DNA of 64,000 nucleotides, taken from the NCBI RefSeq assembly GCF_037176765.1, contig NC_090023.1:48253366-48317365 (forward strand), written 5' to 3'. The stretch's first letter is position 1. Every line of letters starts with the position of its first letter. This document shows, in pieces, positions 19,801-45,119 of the stretch. Source of the stretch: Anolis sagrei (lineage: Eukaryota > Chordata > Lepidosauria > Squamata > Anolidae). The notes beneath the pieces are model-generated. The model saw nothing but the letters and a program-made list of their open reading frames with translations, was not told the origin of the DNA and did no database searches. The position numbers and the translations under genes were made by a program.

Positions 19801-20167
19801 ATTATAGAAGTTGCCATAGGTCAACAGGAGATTTGTATTTTTCTACCTTCCTCCAAGTGATGTAACCAATGCTTGTCCCTCACACCACTTTCTTCACCAT
19901 ATCCAGATGATGGGAGTTGTCATCCTGCAACAAGGGGAGGTTTATAGTCTTCAGAAACATTAAGGACTGCTGGCAGTATATATGGCCATATGTTTGGGCC
20001 CTAGTAGCAACAGAACCTCAAGATATTATATTAATATATACATTTGTAGCTGTGTGAAGACACACAACAACAAGAGAAGGCAAATCTATCGTTGAATTTC
20101 TGGGTCCAAGAGTGTATGATTTGCTCAGGATCATCCAGTGGCTCTCCATGGCCGAGTAGGTAAAAGA

Positions 20168-20430
20168 ACCTTGTTGTTGTTGTTCATTCATTCAGTCGTC
20201 TCCGACTCTTCATGACCTCATGGACCAGCCCACGCCAGAGCTCCCTGCTGGCCGTCACCACCCCCAGCTCCTTCAAGGTCAGTCCAGTCACTTCAAGGAT
20301 GCCATCCATCCATCTTGCCCTTCGTCGCCCCCTCTTCCTTTTACCTTCCACTTTCCCCAGCATAATTGTCTTCTCTAGGCTTTGCTGTCTCCTCATGAGG
20401 TGGCCAAAGTACTTCACCTTAATCTCCAAA
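20168..20430 (-). mobile_element. BovB (RTE) LINE 3' end
   Basis: The minus-strand frame 20184-20429 encodes VKYFGHLMRRQQSLEKTIML, GKVEGKRKRGRRRARWMDGI and ELWRGLVHEVMKSRRRLNE, the BovB ORF2 C-terminus. The 3' end lies at the GTTGTTGTT run near 20172. BovB is known for horizontal transfer among squamates and ruminants. Confidence 0.85.
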
Positions 20431-21026
20431 ACACTTGCATTCTTATTCCCAATGAGATACTTGTTTGTGAGCTTTCCTGCTCAAAGTGCTTCATCTCATG
20501 TGTACTGTACGTTCTTGCTATGTGTGCTAAGCCAGCATGTGAATAGGTTTGGAGTTTGACTTCAAACAGCCAGAAACCTTGGCTTGACTCTGAAGAGTTG
20601 ACATCTCTTTCTGCATTCAGAAATCCAGCATTTCCTACTAAGTGCAGCTTAGTGTATGCCAGAACTCAAAAATTTCCATAGTTCAAGGATTTGAAATCTG
20701 TGCAGCTCTGCATTGCAGGGCTGTTGCCCAGGAGTCAAAAGTAGAGGGGAAAACTGGCTTTGACCTAAGACAACCTTCTGAAAACTTAAATATTTATTGC
20801 CCTTCTGGTACATTTATCTTCTCAAGGATAGAAAAAGCACTTTGTCTGCAGCAGATTCTGGTTTGTCTTAAGTGTAAAGTGGGGAGGGCAATACATGTAA
20901 TCTTGAAAGTATTTTTAACAGCAATTTTCTTGGGTGCTATGACAACGGCTGCAGCAGCGTAATGCAGAATGGAATGACAACCTGAAAAAGTAGAGAATGA
21001 CAGCAGCAGCCTTTGTGGAAGAACGT

Positions 21027-21062
21027 GATTTCAATATGCTGATTTCACAGCATATTGAAATC
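21027..21062. repeat. Perfect 15-bp hairpin upstream of TAGLN3
   Basis: GATTTCAATATGCTG at 21027-21041 and CAGCATATTGAAATC at 21048-21062 are exact reverse complements around a 6-base loop. It is not part of a repeat family I recognise. Confidence 0.75.
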
Positions 21063-21179
21063 AAGTTTGTACCCATGCCTGAATCCTACACACTGCACTC
21101 CATCAATGCATTGAGAAAAGGGATTGCAATTAAATACAACTAATGTTCAAATCAATTGGTAGGTGTTAAAGGTTCCACA

Positions 21180-21600
21180 AGGTTCCTTCCTCCTTTTCCC
21201 CCTCTCTCCCTCTTTTAATACACAGCTATATCTCTTTAAAAATGGCTGGGATGAATAGGACTCCTTCGCTGCCTATGACACAGTAGGAGGACCTCTTTGA
21301 CAGCACTTAGCAACGCCCCTGCTTTGACCCTCCTCATCTGTGAGGAAAATCAAATCAATACTCTCTTCTTCAAATCACGATGCTCCCGCAGCAGCAGCAG
21401 TACCAGGAGCGGCAGAAGACTGCAGTAGCTGCCTCTGACTCTTCTTAAATTTTGCCAGCATCTCTCTCGCTTCGATGATCTCCACATTTCTGGACTTGGA
21501 TCATTGCTGAGGAGTCCTGCCCGTCTGCCACTGAAAGGATCTTCTACATTGTCCTGTATTAGATCTTTCTGTTCTTTAGAAAATAAATCTCTTTGGATTT
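21180..21600 (+). promoter_or_regulatory. TAGLN3: Possible TAGLN3 promoter / untranslated first exon region
   Basis: This stretch has higher GC, is free of repeats and lies 300-700 bp before the coding start. It contains a pyrimidine tract (21188-21215), a CAG repeat (21393-21401) and mixed C-rich blocks, unlike the AT-rich surroundings. No consensus donor that would define exon 1 was found, so the boundaries and the assignment are tentative. Confidence 0.25.
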
Positions 21601-21790
21601 GCTGGCTATTGGAATGTTAATCTGAGATGCTTAGATCTCTTCTTAGCAACAAAAGTCATTAGCAACCTCTGTGATGCTTTCTTGTTTCACACACAATCTT
21701 AAAATGTTTGGCGTGATGTAAAAGACCGAATTCTGATTTTTTTTGTTTGATATTTGAAACTTGTTTTGAAACATATGTGGGAGGCTTTGA

Positions 21791-33732
<11,942 letters not shown>

Positions 33733-34115
33733 GCTACTCCACCGATAACACTCACTCACACGATCTATAGCATGGCCTGACTGGGAAAAATAGCTACTTA
33801 ATGTTCATGCTAAAATCTGCTTCTACTTTTTTTCCTCTAAGATTTTTGGATCTACCTATATATTTTTCAGATGTGACTTTTCAACCTAAAATGTGGATCT
33901 ATGTGCTTGTTGCGTACCAGCTCACACAGCACACTGGTACCATATAATGTTCATTTTGAACTATGCAAAGACTATTTTTCTGTATTTATTTGCAAATTTG
34001 TTACTTTCTGTACCTGTGTCTTATTGAACTTGCTCTTGCACCTATTTTATCTTGTTCCCCACTCTGCTTATGGGATACCTCCATCACTTACAATAAAATT
34101 AAAAAAGAGGGTGAA
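33733..34115 (+). other. TAGLN3: TAGLN3 3' UTR, poly(A) signal at 34092-34097
   Basis: The 360 bases after the stop are free of repeats, and the first AATAAA (34092-34097) stands in an ordinary cleavage context. Short open frames in this region (33901-34244) have no family resemblance and are read as UTR. Confidence 0.65.
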
Positions 34116-34119
34116 TGGG

Positions 34120-36378
34120 AAAGAACTGAGACATGCACTGTGGAAAAAAGAAATACAAAAGGTAGCATAGGTATGTCCCTGAACCTGGAAAAGTTGCTTT
34201 TTGGAATACAGCTCCTTGAATTTTTCAGTCAACATGGTGGATAGTCATGTTGTCCAAGGATCTGTGGAATCTATAGTACAGGAAAAAAGACCCTTACAAG
34301 CTTTCTTACGTTTTGGGTTGTTTTGAAGGGTAAGTAGAGAGAATATGCTTCACATTACTTGATACATGAGCCTAAATACCTTAAAGGTACTAGATGTTAT
34401 ACTTACATGGGAAAGCACCAAGAAATACCAGGTTCTGTAGGTTAGGCTGTATTTCAAAACCACTCTTAGTTTTCTTTATCTAAGAAAACCTTGTGAAATT
34501 CATTTGGTTGCAATGATGTTAAAGGCAACTTGAAGGCACACACACTCTTGATACATGGACCTCTAGGCAAGTCATTGATTGGAACTGCAATGGAGATGAA
34601 GCTGGAACTGATGTTCAAAGATACAAATTAACCCTTCAGCACAAATCTTAGGCAGTTTGGATAAGTTATCCCATCAATGCAAAAGTCTGACTTAGTGGCA
34701 ACTTATAAAAGTAAGGATAACTGATCTGAAGAAGAAACCCAGAAAGATTACTTTATAAGCAGAAAAAGGAAGGTTAACAGGCAAATTCATGAAAACAGAG
34801 CTTAGATCTTATAGTTAGTCCCAATTAAAGCAGACTCACTCAAATGACAGGAACTCGATAGCTCAACGTAAGTTTCATTACTTAACTGCATCTACTCGAT
34901 TTGTTGAGGCTGAATATTATCTTTAATCTAAAGAGCAACAGGCAGCATATGTGATATTTTTTTTTGCCATAAGAATATATGAGAATATCTGCCATTCAAT
35001 GAGATTTGATGGTATCAAACTATGGACCTTTTCACACAGGCTTATTTTTGGCAGTGGTGGTGGGTTATTTGCACTTTTGCCACGAAGCCTGCCAGCTTCC
35101 ATCACACACAGTAAATATACTTCTGGGGTGGTTCTGTGGCAAAAACCCTGCTGCTGCTGAAAAATTGCTGAAATCTGGGTTTAGCCAGCTTAAAGAAGCT
35201 TCCCCCTATGTGATGAAGTAGGGAGGAAACCAGGACAATGCAAGGTGACAGATCCCCATGCCCCCTAGGCAAGTGCCACTGACATCAGCACAATTTGCAG
35301 CTATATTTGATGATTCCGGTGAGACAGGTGAAGAGGCCCCTTATAGCATAGAAGTGAGAGTCACACAGTCTGTGGGGCAATGCAATCCCATGGACAGCTT
35401 TGTGGATCGCAGAGCCCCCCATCCTCTTCATTTTGGGGTTAACAGTGAAGAAGCCTCCAGAAGACATGATTCACCTCTAAAACAAGCTCCATGCATCTTG
35501 TGTTATCTTCTCTGACATTTTTAAAAAACTTGATGAAATCTTCTAAAATTGAAAGTTAGCCCTCAGGAACTTCTGGAAATAGTTGGTGAAAACATAGGAA
35601 CTGACTTCAAGACCTTCCAATTGTAATTCCCTCCAGTGACTGTAGTATTGTACCTCAGTTTTCAGATTTTAATTACATCTTTTTGCTCTCTATTTGGATA
35701 TCCTTTGTCTTAAAGTTTTTTCTGTGCTAGAGATGCCATGGGTTTGCTTTGGGTTTTATTCAAGACTTTAAATGAGCTATATAAGGAATTAAACCTATTT
35801 TGGGGGTAAGGTTCTAGACCTTGACTACCTTTTTTAAAAGTCTGTACTAAATCCCACAGCTGACTCACTACAGTCCTGACATGGAAGTGATCAGAAACAC
35901 AATATTCCGTTCATCTCGCATGGCCTGATTTTTCCAGTACTGCTGTGTTTCAGTGGAAACTGCTGCAGATTAAAGAAAAGAAGAACACTACATGGAATAA
36001 TTTTATCACCACTGCTATCTTGGCTTCTCTAAACATGCACAATACATACTCTTGAATTCATCTCTTACTAATAACTCGCAGAGCTGGTAGGTGATGGTAA
36101 TGATGACAGCAATGTATCACATAATAAGGAACAGCTGACACTAACCACATGATCATAGATATCAAGTATAGATATGATCAGAAGTTGGCCCTATGTTCAA
36201 ATGGAATGCCATAAGTTGCATCAGGTGGTAGAAGTTGAAGGTGGCAGTGGCATCAGGATGTATTTAGCATGTGGCCTGCCCCTAAGCTAGTTTTTTGCAA
36301 TCAGATGTAGTAAAAGACGTCAATCTGGTCATCCTTTGTTCACAAAATAGGAAGGGGCACCATCTCTTTTCCTTAGTT
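34120..36378. other. Intergenic DNA between TAGLN3 and the next repeat cluster
   Basis: Mostly unclassified. The block 35030-35480 (CCTTTTCACACAGGC ... GGCAAGTGCCACTGACATCA) is repeat-like and related to 31195-31410. I saw no supported gene; open frames here lack family resemblance. Confidence 0.35.
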
Positions 36379-36381
36379 TCA

Positions 36382-36538
36382 GGGCCCTTCCACACCCAGA
36401 ATATAACCCAGAATATAACCCAGAATATCAAGGCAGAAAATCCCCCAGTATCTGCTTTGGTTATCTGAGTCTACATTGCCATATATTCCTGTTCAAAGCA
36501 CAAAATGTGGGATTTTATTCAGTTGTGTGTAAGGGGCT
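36382..36538. mobile_element. Palindromic MITE (GGGCCCTTCCACAC family), TCA flanks
   Basis: Starts GGGCCCTTCCACACCCAGAA and ends GTGTGTAAGGGGCT, with TCA on both sides (36379-36381; 36539-36541). ATAACCCAGA is tandemly triplicated near the left end. Other members lie at 51116, 51370, 60542 and 63765. Confidence 0.7.
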
Positions 36539-37904
36539 TCAGAAAGCAAAATGCCTTGGTTGGATCCTGAATGCTCTACTGCCAAAAGCAGGTAATGCAG
36601 TTCTGTCATCCTGTATTCAGCTGGGTCTGTTCTGAACTGAATGTCCATGTCAGCTCAAGTTATCTTATCTGTAATTATTACGGGCAGGAAATATAATAAG
36701 CTGATATCCAAGTTGCCTAGGCAAACAGCACAATTAGATTAGTTCTCAGGGACATTGGGATAATACACTATAATGAGCTTATATGAGAAAGAAGAATTGC
36801 ATGATGAGAAGGAAGAGAAGACAGCAATCCATGTGGTGAGAGTTTCTTCCCTATCAAATGAAATGTTTCAGGTTTTTCCTATCACCTATTTTTATTTAAA
36901 AAGCACGAGAAATTGTGTTAAAAGTTTCATTTTCAAGGCTTCCTTTTCACTCACTGTACAGCAAGCTTTCGCCTCCACATCATATCTTTCAAGCGCACAT
37001 AACAATTATTTTCATGGCAGTAGCAACAAAATGTTTATGAGGCCTGGCTCATGTGGATATTCAAGTCTCTCATGTTTTCAGTTTTCATTTTTAAAACAGG
37101 TAATACTTTGGAAGGTATAGTTGTATTGAGTTCAGTTCCTAGCTCCTGTGCACAGCCAAAATTGTTGAGTTGCATTGAGTTCAATTTGGGCTCCAGTGCA
37201 CAGCCATTTGGCTTACGTACAGGATGGGGAACTTCTTACCTAACCCTGGGTCCCTCCCACTAATAGGAAAGATTTCTTTCTATGGTTTTAATTTTCCATG
37301 GAGGGCAAGTGGCCCATGGAAGAAACCCATTACTATATTAGTAAACAGTGATAAGACATAACAGTGAGTTGATAGATCTGTTTCATTTACTGCCTTATGG
37401 TTCCTCATAAGAGAGTCCTCATCCATGAATTGTATTTGTGCTTCTTTAGCATCATGTTATCAGAGAAAGAGAGGTCTGAAGTTCTACACAGCTTGGGACA
37501 AGGTTATCTGAAAGGCTGATTTTTAGAGGTGCCTTCTTTTAGTCCCAAGAGGCATATGGATGGGGAGATATGTGAGAGAGTGGCTTCTTGGTTGCTGATT
37601 CATTTCTCTTTAAGAGAGGCAAAGTTGGCTCCTCCCCGCTTTCCTTTCATTGTCAAGCAAACATTTTTAAAATTCCGCATGGCTTCAACTGGAGGATTGT
37701 GTATTTTTTATTGATGTGTATTAAAATTACTTTAAACTCAGTGATGTTTAATTTGTTTAATGGATTTTCAATATTATAATGTTTTGAGGGTTTTTATTTT
37801 CTTTTAAAATAATCACATTATGAGCAACTTGGAAGTCTCAGATAAGGAGATGGATTATAAATCAGAGCAGTGAAAGAAAAAGAATAGACAAAGGCAATTC
37901 TTAA

Positions 37905-37905
37905 C

Positions 37906-37936
<31 letters not shown>

Positions 37937-38050
37937 CAGTATTTATATTCCACCCTACTCACCCCGAAGGGGACTCAGGGCGAATCATAATGCACACATA
38001 CATTCAATACCATTTTTGACATACAAGTCATACAGACAGATAGAGGCCCT
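37905..38050 (-). mobile_element. L2/CR1-group LINE 3' end, reverse orientation, with (TTTA)n
   Basis: A (TTTA)n run at 37908-37936 leads into TATATTCCACCCTACTCACC and CCGAAGGGGACTCAGGGC, the complement of the LINE terminus. Confidence 0.7.
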
Positions 38051-38259
38051 TCAGCAGTTCTTCCACTTTGGATCCTGGAGGTTGCTCAATTTGGCCATGT
38101 TCACTGAGTTGTTCAGCTCAGTCAGTTCTGATGAGCTGGAGAAGGTTCCAAAGTTAGTTCCTGAATGAATTTACCAGATGATCCATCCCTAATGTCAGGC
38201 ATTACTACCCCCACCTCCCATCCCCAGACTTGGTTCCTTGGCACTGCTTTATGGAGATA

Positions 38260-38557
38260 CAGGTTGATAATCCCTTATCCAGAAATCTGAAATGGGAACT
38301 ATTCAAAAATATAAACACTTTTGCTTTCAGATGGTTCAGTGTACATTAACTTTGTTTCATGCACAAAATTATTAAAATATTATATATAATTACCTTCAGA
38401 ATACATGTATAGGGTGTATATGAAACATAAATAACATGTGTGTTCAACCTTGACTCCCATCTCCAAGATTATGTACATACAAGGAAATACACATATACCA
38501 AAATAAATGAATAATTTGAAATCCAAAATACTTCTTGTCTAAGAGATACTAAACCTG
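38260..38557. mobile_element. Tigger/pogo-type MITE with TA flanks
   Basis: Begins TA-CAGGTTGATAATCCCTTATC and ends TAAGAGATACTAAACCTG-TA. The interior (TTTCATGCACAAAATTATT, ACCTTCAGAATACATGTATA) resembles mammalian Tigger-derived MITEs. Decayed but with readable ends. Confidence 0.75.
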
Positions 38558-39472
38558 TATGAAGAAGAATGTAAAGGTAGCATTTTACTAAAATGGTTGC
38601 TAAGATTCCATTGTTGGGACAAATGGAAATGTAAGTTGAGTTATTGAGTTCTTATTGGGCAATTTTATAAAACTAAGATGCTTTACGAATATTTGATATT
38701 AAATATATTAAACCAATTGCATTAAACTACCTAAATAAAAAAGAACGAGCAAGCACTTGCAATGGTATATACAGAGAGAGATATCAGTCAAACTGAAATC
38801 AAAGATCCATGCCCAGGAATGCCCAAATGAATAGATATGATTCTATTAATTGGTGGAATACATGCATTGCAACCATTAAGGGTAGAGGACCTCATTCAGG
38901 GGTGGGTTTCAAAAATAGTGTCATTGGCCCATTTGACTAATGGACAGGATCTAAAACAAAAAGATGAAACCAAAAATATTTAGCCTTAGGAGAGGCACAT
39001 GATGTATTTTATAATGGAGAAAACGATTATACAAAAGCTACAAATACACCAAACAGTGGTTTTAATGGGCAGAAGTGTGTCTGACCATCTGTGGAGCAAC
39101 CTCAAACAATAAGCCTTCTTTTACAAATAGACAAACTTGGTGTAACTTGAAGACAGCAGATACATGCTAACATCCCTGGATTATCGTAATGGAAACTCAT
39201 ACACTTTTTACTGCATATTATGTTTGGTTTGGTGTGTGTATGTGTGGCCCCTGGAGCACCCAAACTTACTCATTTGCAATTAGTTGTGCTGGGTCATGAA
39301 AATATCTAGTATGTCCACTAAAGGTTCTATGTCCTGAGATGATCCAGAGTCAGGTAGAGATAAGGACTTCTCCCTTTTCCTCACTCAATGTGGTGTTGCG
39401 GTTTGTGTATTATACCAGGAGTCCAGAAAATGAGAAATCAATTCCCTGCTCACCCATGGAAATCCATTGGAT

Positions 39473-39572
39473 CATAGAATCATAGAATAATGGAGTTGGA
39501 AGAGAGACCTCGTGGGCGATCAAGTCCAACCCCCTGCCAAGAAGAAGGAAAATCACATTAAAGCACGCCCTT
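39473..39572 (-). mobile_element. CR1 3'-terminal fragment
   Basis: ATCATAGAATCATAGAATAA with GACCTCGTGGGCGATCAAGT and CCCCTGCCAAGAAGAAGG: the complement of the CR1 end. Confidence 0.75.
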
Positions 39573-39579
39573 CGATGAC

Positions 39580-42500
39580 CTTGGGCAAGTCATAATTTCT
39601 CAGTCTAAAATGAAGTCAATGGCAACTCCCCACCACTTCCTGCTCCCAAGAAAAATCACATGATAGAGTCAACTTAGAGCTTCCATAAGTTGACTTAAAG
39701 TATCTTGAAAGCACAGAGCAGCAGCAGCAACAATTTATTCTTAGAGATATCACATCAGGCAGTCGAGGTTGAATAACACTGGCCAAAGAATTGACATAAA
39801 GGTATTTATAAAAGAGCCAGAGAAGTAACGGAAGCATTTCAGTACCAACAAATAAACAGACATTTTTCAAATGGTTACTTGCTCTGTCAGGTGACTGGGT
39901 ACATGATACATTTTCAGCTTGTTCTTTGTTTCCATTCACTTTGTAGTTGTTTGTCTTTGTCTAAATCATCCTCTGTGACCTTAAATAATGATATAAAATA
40001 AAGGTTGAACACTGTGTTGGGGAGGTAACTGTAATGGCTATAGCCGATATGAATTTTGTCATCTTTAGTGCTATAGTCTGACCTTTAGTTCTAATGAGAT
40101 CTCTTTGGAAATTGCTCCCTTGATAGAAATCCTCTCTAACTGCTCTTATAATGTATCATTCCTGGTATAATGAATCAGTGGCATCCAAGTCCAGATTAAG
40201 AAAGGCCAAAGACCTCAGTGATGTCAGGTTTAACTCCAGCCTATGCACTAGTAACTATCAGTAAGATTCTAGCCATTTTTTTTTCCATAAGAAAGAAGAT
40301 ATTTGTACTGTGAAAAATTCTACAAATCATAGTTCCACATATGATAAGGAACTGTCAATCTATTCATAAGCTTCTGCACATCTTATGTTTACAATGCTGT
40401 AAACTGTGCAGTGATTAATGTTTATTTAGAGAACATTTTATAAAAGCCATATGTCCATGGCTGTTAGCTATTTCTTGCTAAAGTGCTTGCTCAGTGAAGT
40501 GTGATGAAATATGAGGGGTTTTCAGATGAGTGCTTGGCTTCTGCTGATGGATCAAGTCATAAGCAGAGACCTAAATATAAATGTAGCTCATATTTATCAG
40601 TCCATGGGGCGTTACTAAATAATTGTTCTGAGTATAGAGGTTTTTCCACTTTGAATTTGTCAAATGAGAAATCAGAATTTGATGAGAAATTCCATTGTGT
40701 ATGTGTGTGTGCATAAGTTTTTCTGTCTTGATGTGCAGGAAACTAAAAGTCCAGCTCAAATCTGAGTAGACTGCAGTGGTACATCATTGGATTCACAGTT
40801 ACTGTATTAGCTATCCTTGGAATTTAAACAAATAAAGTCTCATCGCCATTGCAAAGTTTGGAGCAAGATATGGGAAGTTTCAGGGCGAGGTCTCATGGGA
40901 CTTAAAATCCCATGGGACATCACATGAGATCTGGCAGGCTGTTAAAGATGTGGTTGGTGGATTTTTTCAGCCAGACCTTGAGGGCTACCCATTAGTCTGC
41001 CCTGGCTGCATCATGCTGCTTAGTGCTCATAGTGCTTGCTGCTTAGTTATAACTGGCAGATATGAAAGGGAAGAGGAGATATTGAGCACCAGTTAAATTG
41101 GTACAAGGAAACCCTTGGGGTGGATATAGGGAATCAGAAGGTAGGTGTCTGCAATTGGGGAGGATTCATGTGACCTTACCTTCAGCTGACCATTTGGATA
41201 GATCTCTCAAATCAGCTGGTATGAAAAGGCTGGCTCAGGTGTTTGCCAGACTTACACAATTTGTCACCCAACTTAAGCATTTACTCTGTCATCATAAACT
41301 TGCATTGTCTACACATTGTCTAAGGAAAATGTTATACATCTGATTTGTAATTGTGGTGCTTGCATTAAAAGTTGTGGCTAAATAATTCAAAAAAGCATCT
41401 GATATCTTTGGCACAAATCCTTTATTCCTTCTTAACTGAGAGAGCACAGCAATTTATAAATGGATTCAGATCATTGAAATACCAGAGTGGTTAGAGGAAA
41501 ACATTTTGCACTTAAAGGCAAACACATGCATGCTCCTCACTTAAAAAAAATAAGACTATTTTTTTCCTTATGGAAAATACATTATGATAGGAAAGGGCAT
41601 AGAAATCTTAGTTTGGTCTTCCTTGAAAAGAAATGTGAGAGTTATACTTGTTTCCTGTCTCTCCAGAAGAGTGCTACATGAGTGCTACATAAGTGGCACC
41701 CTGTCACTTGCAAAAATAACTTGTGTGAAAATCAAGAAAGGTTGAGACTTTTATGTTCTGCTCATCCAACTTGACAAGAATGCTTTTGCCAAAATATCTC
41801 TCATTATATATTGTGGTTTGATGACAGTGCTGATCCTAATGTGCAGTTAGGACAAAGATGGAAATTCTCCATGAAACACTGAAGATGTTCAGTCAACATA
41901 ATGATCATGGACTCCAGTTCTGACTTTCCCATCCACTAAAGAAAAATTGTTATAGTGGGACCTTGGTATCTGCTGGTATTTGGTTCCATGATCAACTATC
42001 GATACCAGAATCCTTGGCAATCCTATACGTTCGCTTGTTATCAGGACAACACCCAGTGTTGCTCTCCTCCTTCTGCCACTCCCGTTTGGATAAATGGAGG
42101 GAGGATTGGTAAATTTTATTTTTGAAATTTCCTAAACTGTGTAATGTTGAAGTTAAACTGTACTTACATTTGCTTTTTCACAGGAAAGATATCCCACAAA
42201 GGTCAAAGGGGGTTTTATTTAAAAGGGGACAGTGAGATGAGAGAAATCTCTGCCTTGTAATAGTATAGCAAATAGATAATTTATAAAGGAACCGATCCAG
42301 ATTAAACCATGTGATGGGGGCAAGGAAATCATTGGTTTAATTTTAAAGTGAGATGTCCCTAAGCACCATGAAATCTAGTGCCTCTGCCCTCTCCCCCACT
42401 CCCGCTTTCCTACTCTCATGGATAAAGTGCTAAATCTTTATGTTTATGTGTTTTTAATTTATGTATTTTAAATGTATTTATGTTTTTATCTATTGCATCT

Positions 42501-42760
42501 TAACTCTAATGTAAGTGTATGGGGCAGATTGTATGGGAGATTGTATATAGCACTGTATAACCTTGCCCCAAGCTTTGGAGAGAAGCAGTTAAGAAATAAA
42601 ATTGATAATTACTATATTATTATGTATTATATACAGGCATTGCGAAAATCTACACAAGTGTTTTTCAGAGCATTGCTGTATTATTCTAATATGGGGGCAG
42701 GGTAGGGGTAAGTCACCATGACTATCTATATCTTTCTGTATCTAGTAGAACACGCATCAA
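39580..42760. other. Intergenic stretch, no supported gene
   Basis: AT-rich, with no recognised exons. A weak repeat-like block at 41955-42040 (GGGACCTTGGTATCTGCTGG ... GATACCAGAATCCTTGG) resembles one end of a DNA-transposon MITE, without a recognisable partner end. Confidence 0.3.
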
Positions 42761-42764
42761 TCAT

Positions 42765-43556
42765 GGGCGGTTCCCAATCTGTAGTCCATGGACCACAGTG
42801 GTTTGCAAGAACAAAAATATGATCTGTGGCCTCATCATTACCACACCATTTCAGTGAGAGTGACTGGTCTCACGAAACCCTCTTATAATGCCAAGGCTTA
42901 TTAAATATGGTTTTCTTTGGGTGAGCAGTTGGCGACTACTGGATGGCATATGTTCTGTATCAGAAACTAGAGTTGATGTGCTTATTTCCTTGCTCGCTTG
43001 CTCTATTGCAGTAAGGAGAAGCTATGTACAAGATGTTTGACAATTGTAATGCAATAGAATTATTATGTTTATATCTTGATCTAAAAATAAACCATTTAGC
43101 CGTTGACCAAACTTCCTGCACACTTAAGAACTTTCCTTTCAATTAAAGAAGTCACTTAAAACTCATTCTTCCGGAAGCATAATTGCGTGAAGGCAACGTC
43201 TCAGAGGCTGTTTCCAATGTGAGAAAAATGTCTTTTTAAAAAATTCCAAAGTGTACACAGTATAGCATAAATCCACCAATTAACAGTAGTAATTTTACAC
43301 CTTATAATAATACTAAAATATGTGCATCCTATTTGAAAGAAAACTTCCCAATTCGACACCGGGATAGAATCTTACAATATTTTGCCCTATCAAAGCTCTT
43401 AACAAGCAATATATGTGTGTGTGTGTGTAAAATTTACATGAAGTATGCAAAGGTGACCTAATTCTATAATATTTATTAAACTATTGCTCTTCTTTCTGTC
43501 AATTGACAGAAAATGTCTTCTGAAGGGTTCTGTGACTTAAAAAGGTTGGGAATTGG
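42765..43556. mobile_element. Possible decayed hAT element (Charlie-like ends)
   Basis: The left end CGGTTCCCAATCTGTAGTCC and the right end GACTTAAAAAGGTTGGGAATTGG are imperfect complements of the kind seen in Charlie-type hAT elements. About 790 bp, no transposase frame, and no convincing 8-bp duplication. Contains a (TG)n run at 43414-43428. Confidence 0.35.
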
Positions 43557-44004
43557 TACTCTAGAGGGAGTGAAGCTCTTTCAAATGAAACAATGGGGGT
43601 TGCAGCTGCAGATGTGAGGTGAAGGCATGCATGCTCCTTGAACCCTCAAAATTGCCCAGGCCTGTCCTATATAAGAGTTCTTTGATATGACCTAATTGTA
43701 GTATTGTGATTCCATTTTAATTGTAATGCTACATCCTATGAAATTCTGGAATTTGTAATCTGGTGAGGTACTGAAGCTCTCTAGTTAAGAATATTAAATT
43801 TTGCTCCTAGAGCTCCAAAATGTAGATTCTTTGTGGATGTTGTAATGGCCCTTAAAATGAATCCATAGTGCTGTAATTGTGTAGTGTGAAACTCCCAGGG
43901 ACTCCTATACATTTCTGTATATGTCAGGCCAACTTTAATAACGTGTAAGGGGAAGAAGTAACTCTTATCAGACTAACCTGAATTTTGCAGCTCATTTAGC
44001 ATGG

Positions 44005-44246
44005 CTTTGAGCTGATTTGTTGTTTATTCATTAAGTCACTTCTGACTCTTTGTGACCTCATGGACCAGCCCACGCCAGAGCTGCCTGTTCGCCGTCACCA
44101 CCCCCAGCTCCTTCAGAGTCAAGCCAGTCACTTCAAGGATCCCAACCATCCATATTGGCCTTGGTCTGCCCCTCTTCCTTTTTTCTTCCATTTTCCCCAG
44201 CATCATTGTCTTCTCTAAGCTTTCCTGTCTTCTCATGATGTAGCCA

Positions 44247-44250
<4 letters not shown>
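44005..44250 (-). mobile_element. BovB (RTE) LINE 3' end
   Basis: The minus-strand frame 44036-44236 encodes MRRQESLEKTMMLGKMEEKR, KRGRPRPIWMVGILEVTGLT and QLWRGLVHEVTKSQK. Homologous to 20168-20430 and similarly truncated. Confidence 0.85.
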
Positions 44251-44251
<1 letters not shown>

Positions 44252-44284
<33 letters not shown>

Positions 44285-45115
44285 TTATTTGTACCCCGCT
44301 AGCATCTCCCGCAGGACTCGATGCGGCTTACACAGGCCGAAGCCTCAAACACAATACAATAAAACATAACACAATAATAAACAAGCAAATCAAAACAATT
44401 AAGCAAAATAACAACAATAACTACATCAAGACACTATTAAAAACTGGTTCGGCTGGCGCAATGGGGTACAGGGTTAAAATGCTGAAATGGCAGGAGGAAC
44501 GTAGGAGTAAAAGTGCTATGTGCAGTAACATCGGTTGTGCTAAAGTGCTTCTAGGACTTGGGATGGGGATTCCTAATTTGAGAAGGCACATCGGAACAGC
44601 CAGGTTTTTAGGTTCCTTCTGATCTTTTGGAAGGGCATTCCAAAGTCGGGGGGCCGCCACAGAGAAGGCCCTGTCCCGTGTCCCCACCAAGCGCGCTTGC
44701 AACGTGGGCGGGATCACGAGCAGGGCCTCCCCAGATGATCGGAGTGAGCGTGTGGGTTCGTAGATGGAGATGCGGTCACGCAGGTAGGGTGGTCCCAAAC
44801 CGTCCAGGGCTTTGTAGGTGAGCACCTGCACCTTGAATTGGGCTCGGAAAATAAATGGCAGCCAGTGGAGCTCCTTAAACAGAGGGGTAGACCTCTCTTG
44901 ATAATGAGCCCCGGTTAGCATCCTGGCTGCTGCCCGCTGGACCAATTGAAGTTTCCGAGCCGTCTTCAGGGGCAGCCCCACGTAGAGCGCATTGCAGTAA
45001 TCCATTCTAGAGGTGACCAAGGCGTGGACCACCCCGGCCAGATCTGCCTCTAACATCATCTTTGCCTCTAATATCCTTCCCTGCAATGAGCAGTGGGGCT
45101 TTATTTTCTGAAGTG
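44252..45115 (-). mobile_element. L2-like LINE, 3' UTR and ORF2 C-terminus
   Basis: The minus-strand frame is open for about 240 codons (44421-45167) and contains SRMDYCNALYVGLPLKTARK, LQLVQRAAARMLTGAHYQER, LHWLPFIFRAQFKVQVLTYK, and RDRAFSVAAPRLWNALP: the RT-distal end of an L2-clade protein. The 3' UTR extends left to an (ATT)n tail at 44252-44280. 5'-truncated at about 45115. The long open frame suggests a younger copy than 19255 or 23515. Confidence 0.85.
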
Positions 45116-45119
45116 ATAG

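Noticed and set aside
33901-34244. Two overlapping open frames after TAGLN3
   Set aside because: Lie in the 3' UTR around the poly(A) signal; low-complexity hydrophobic translations without resemblance.
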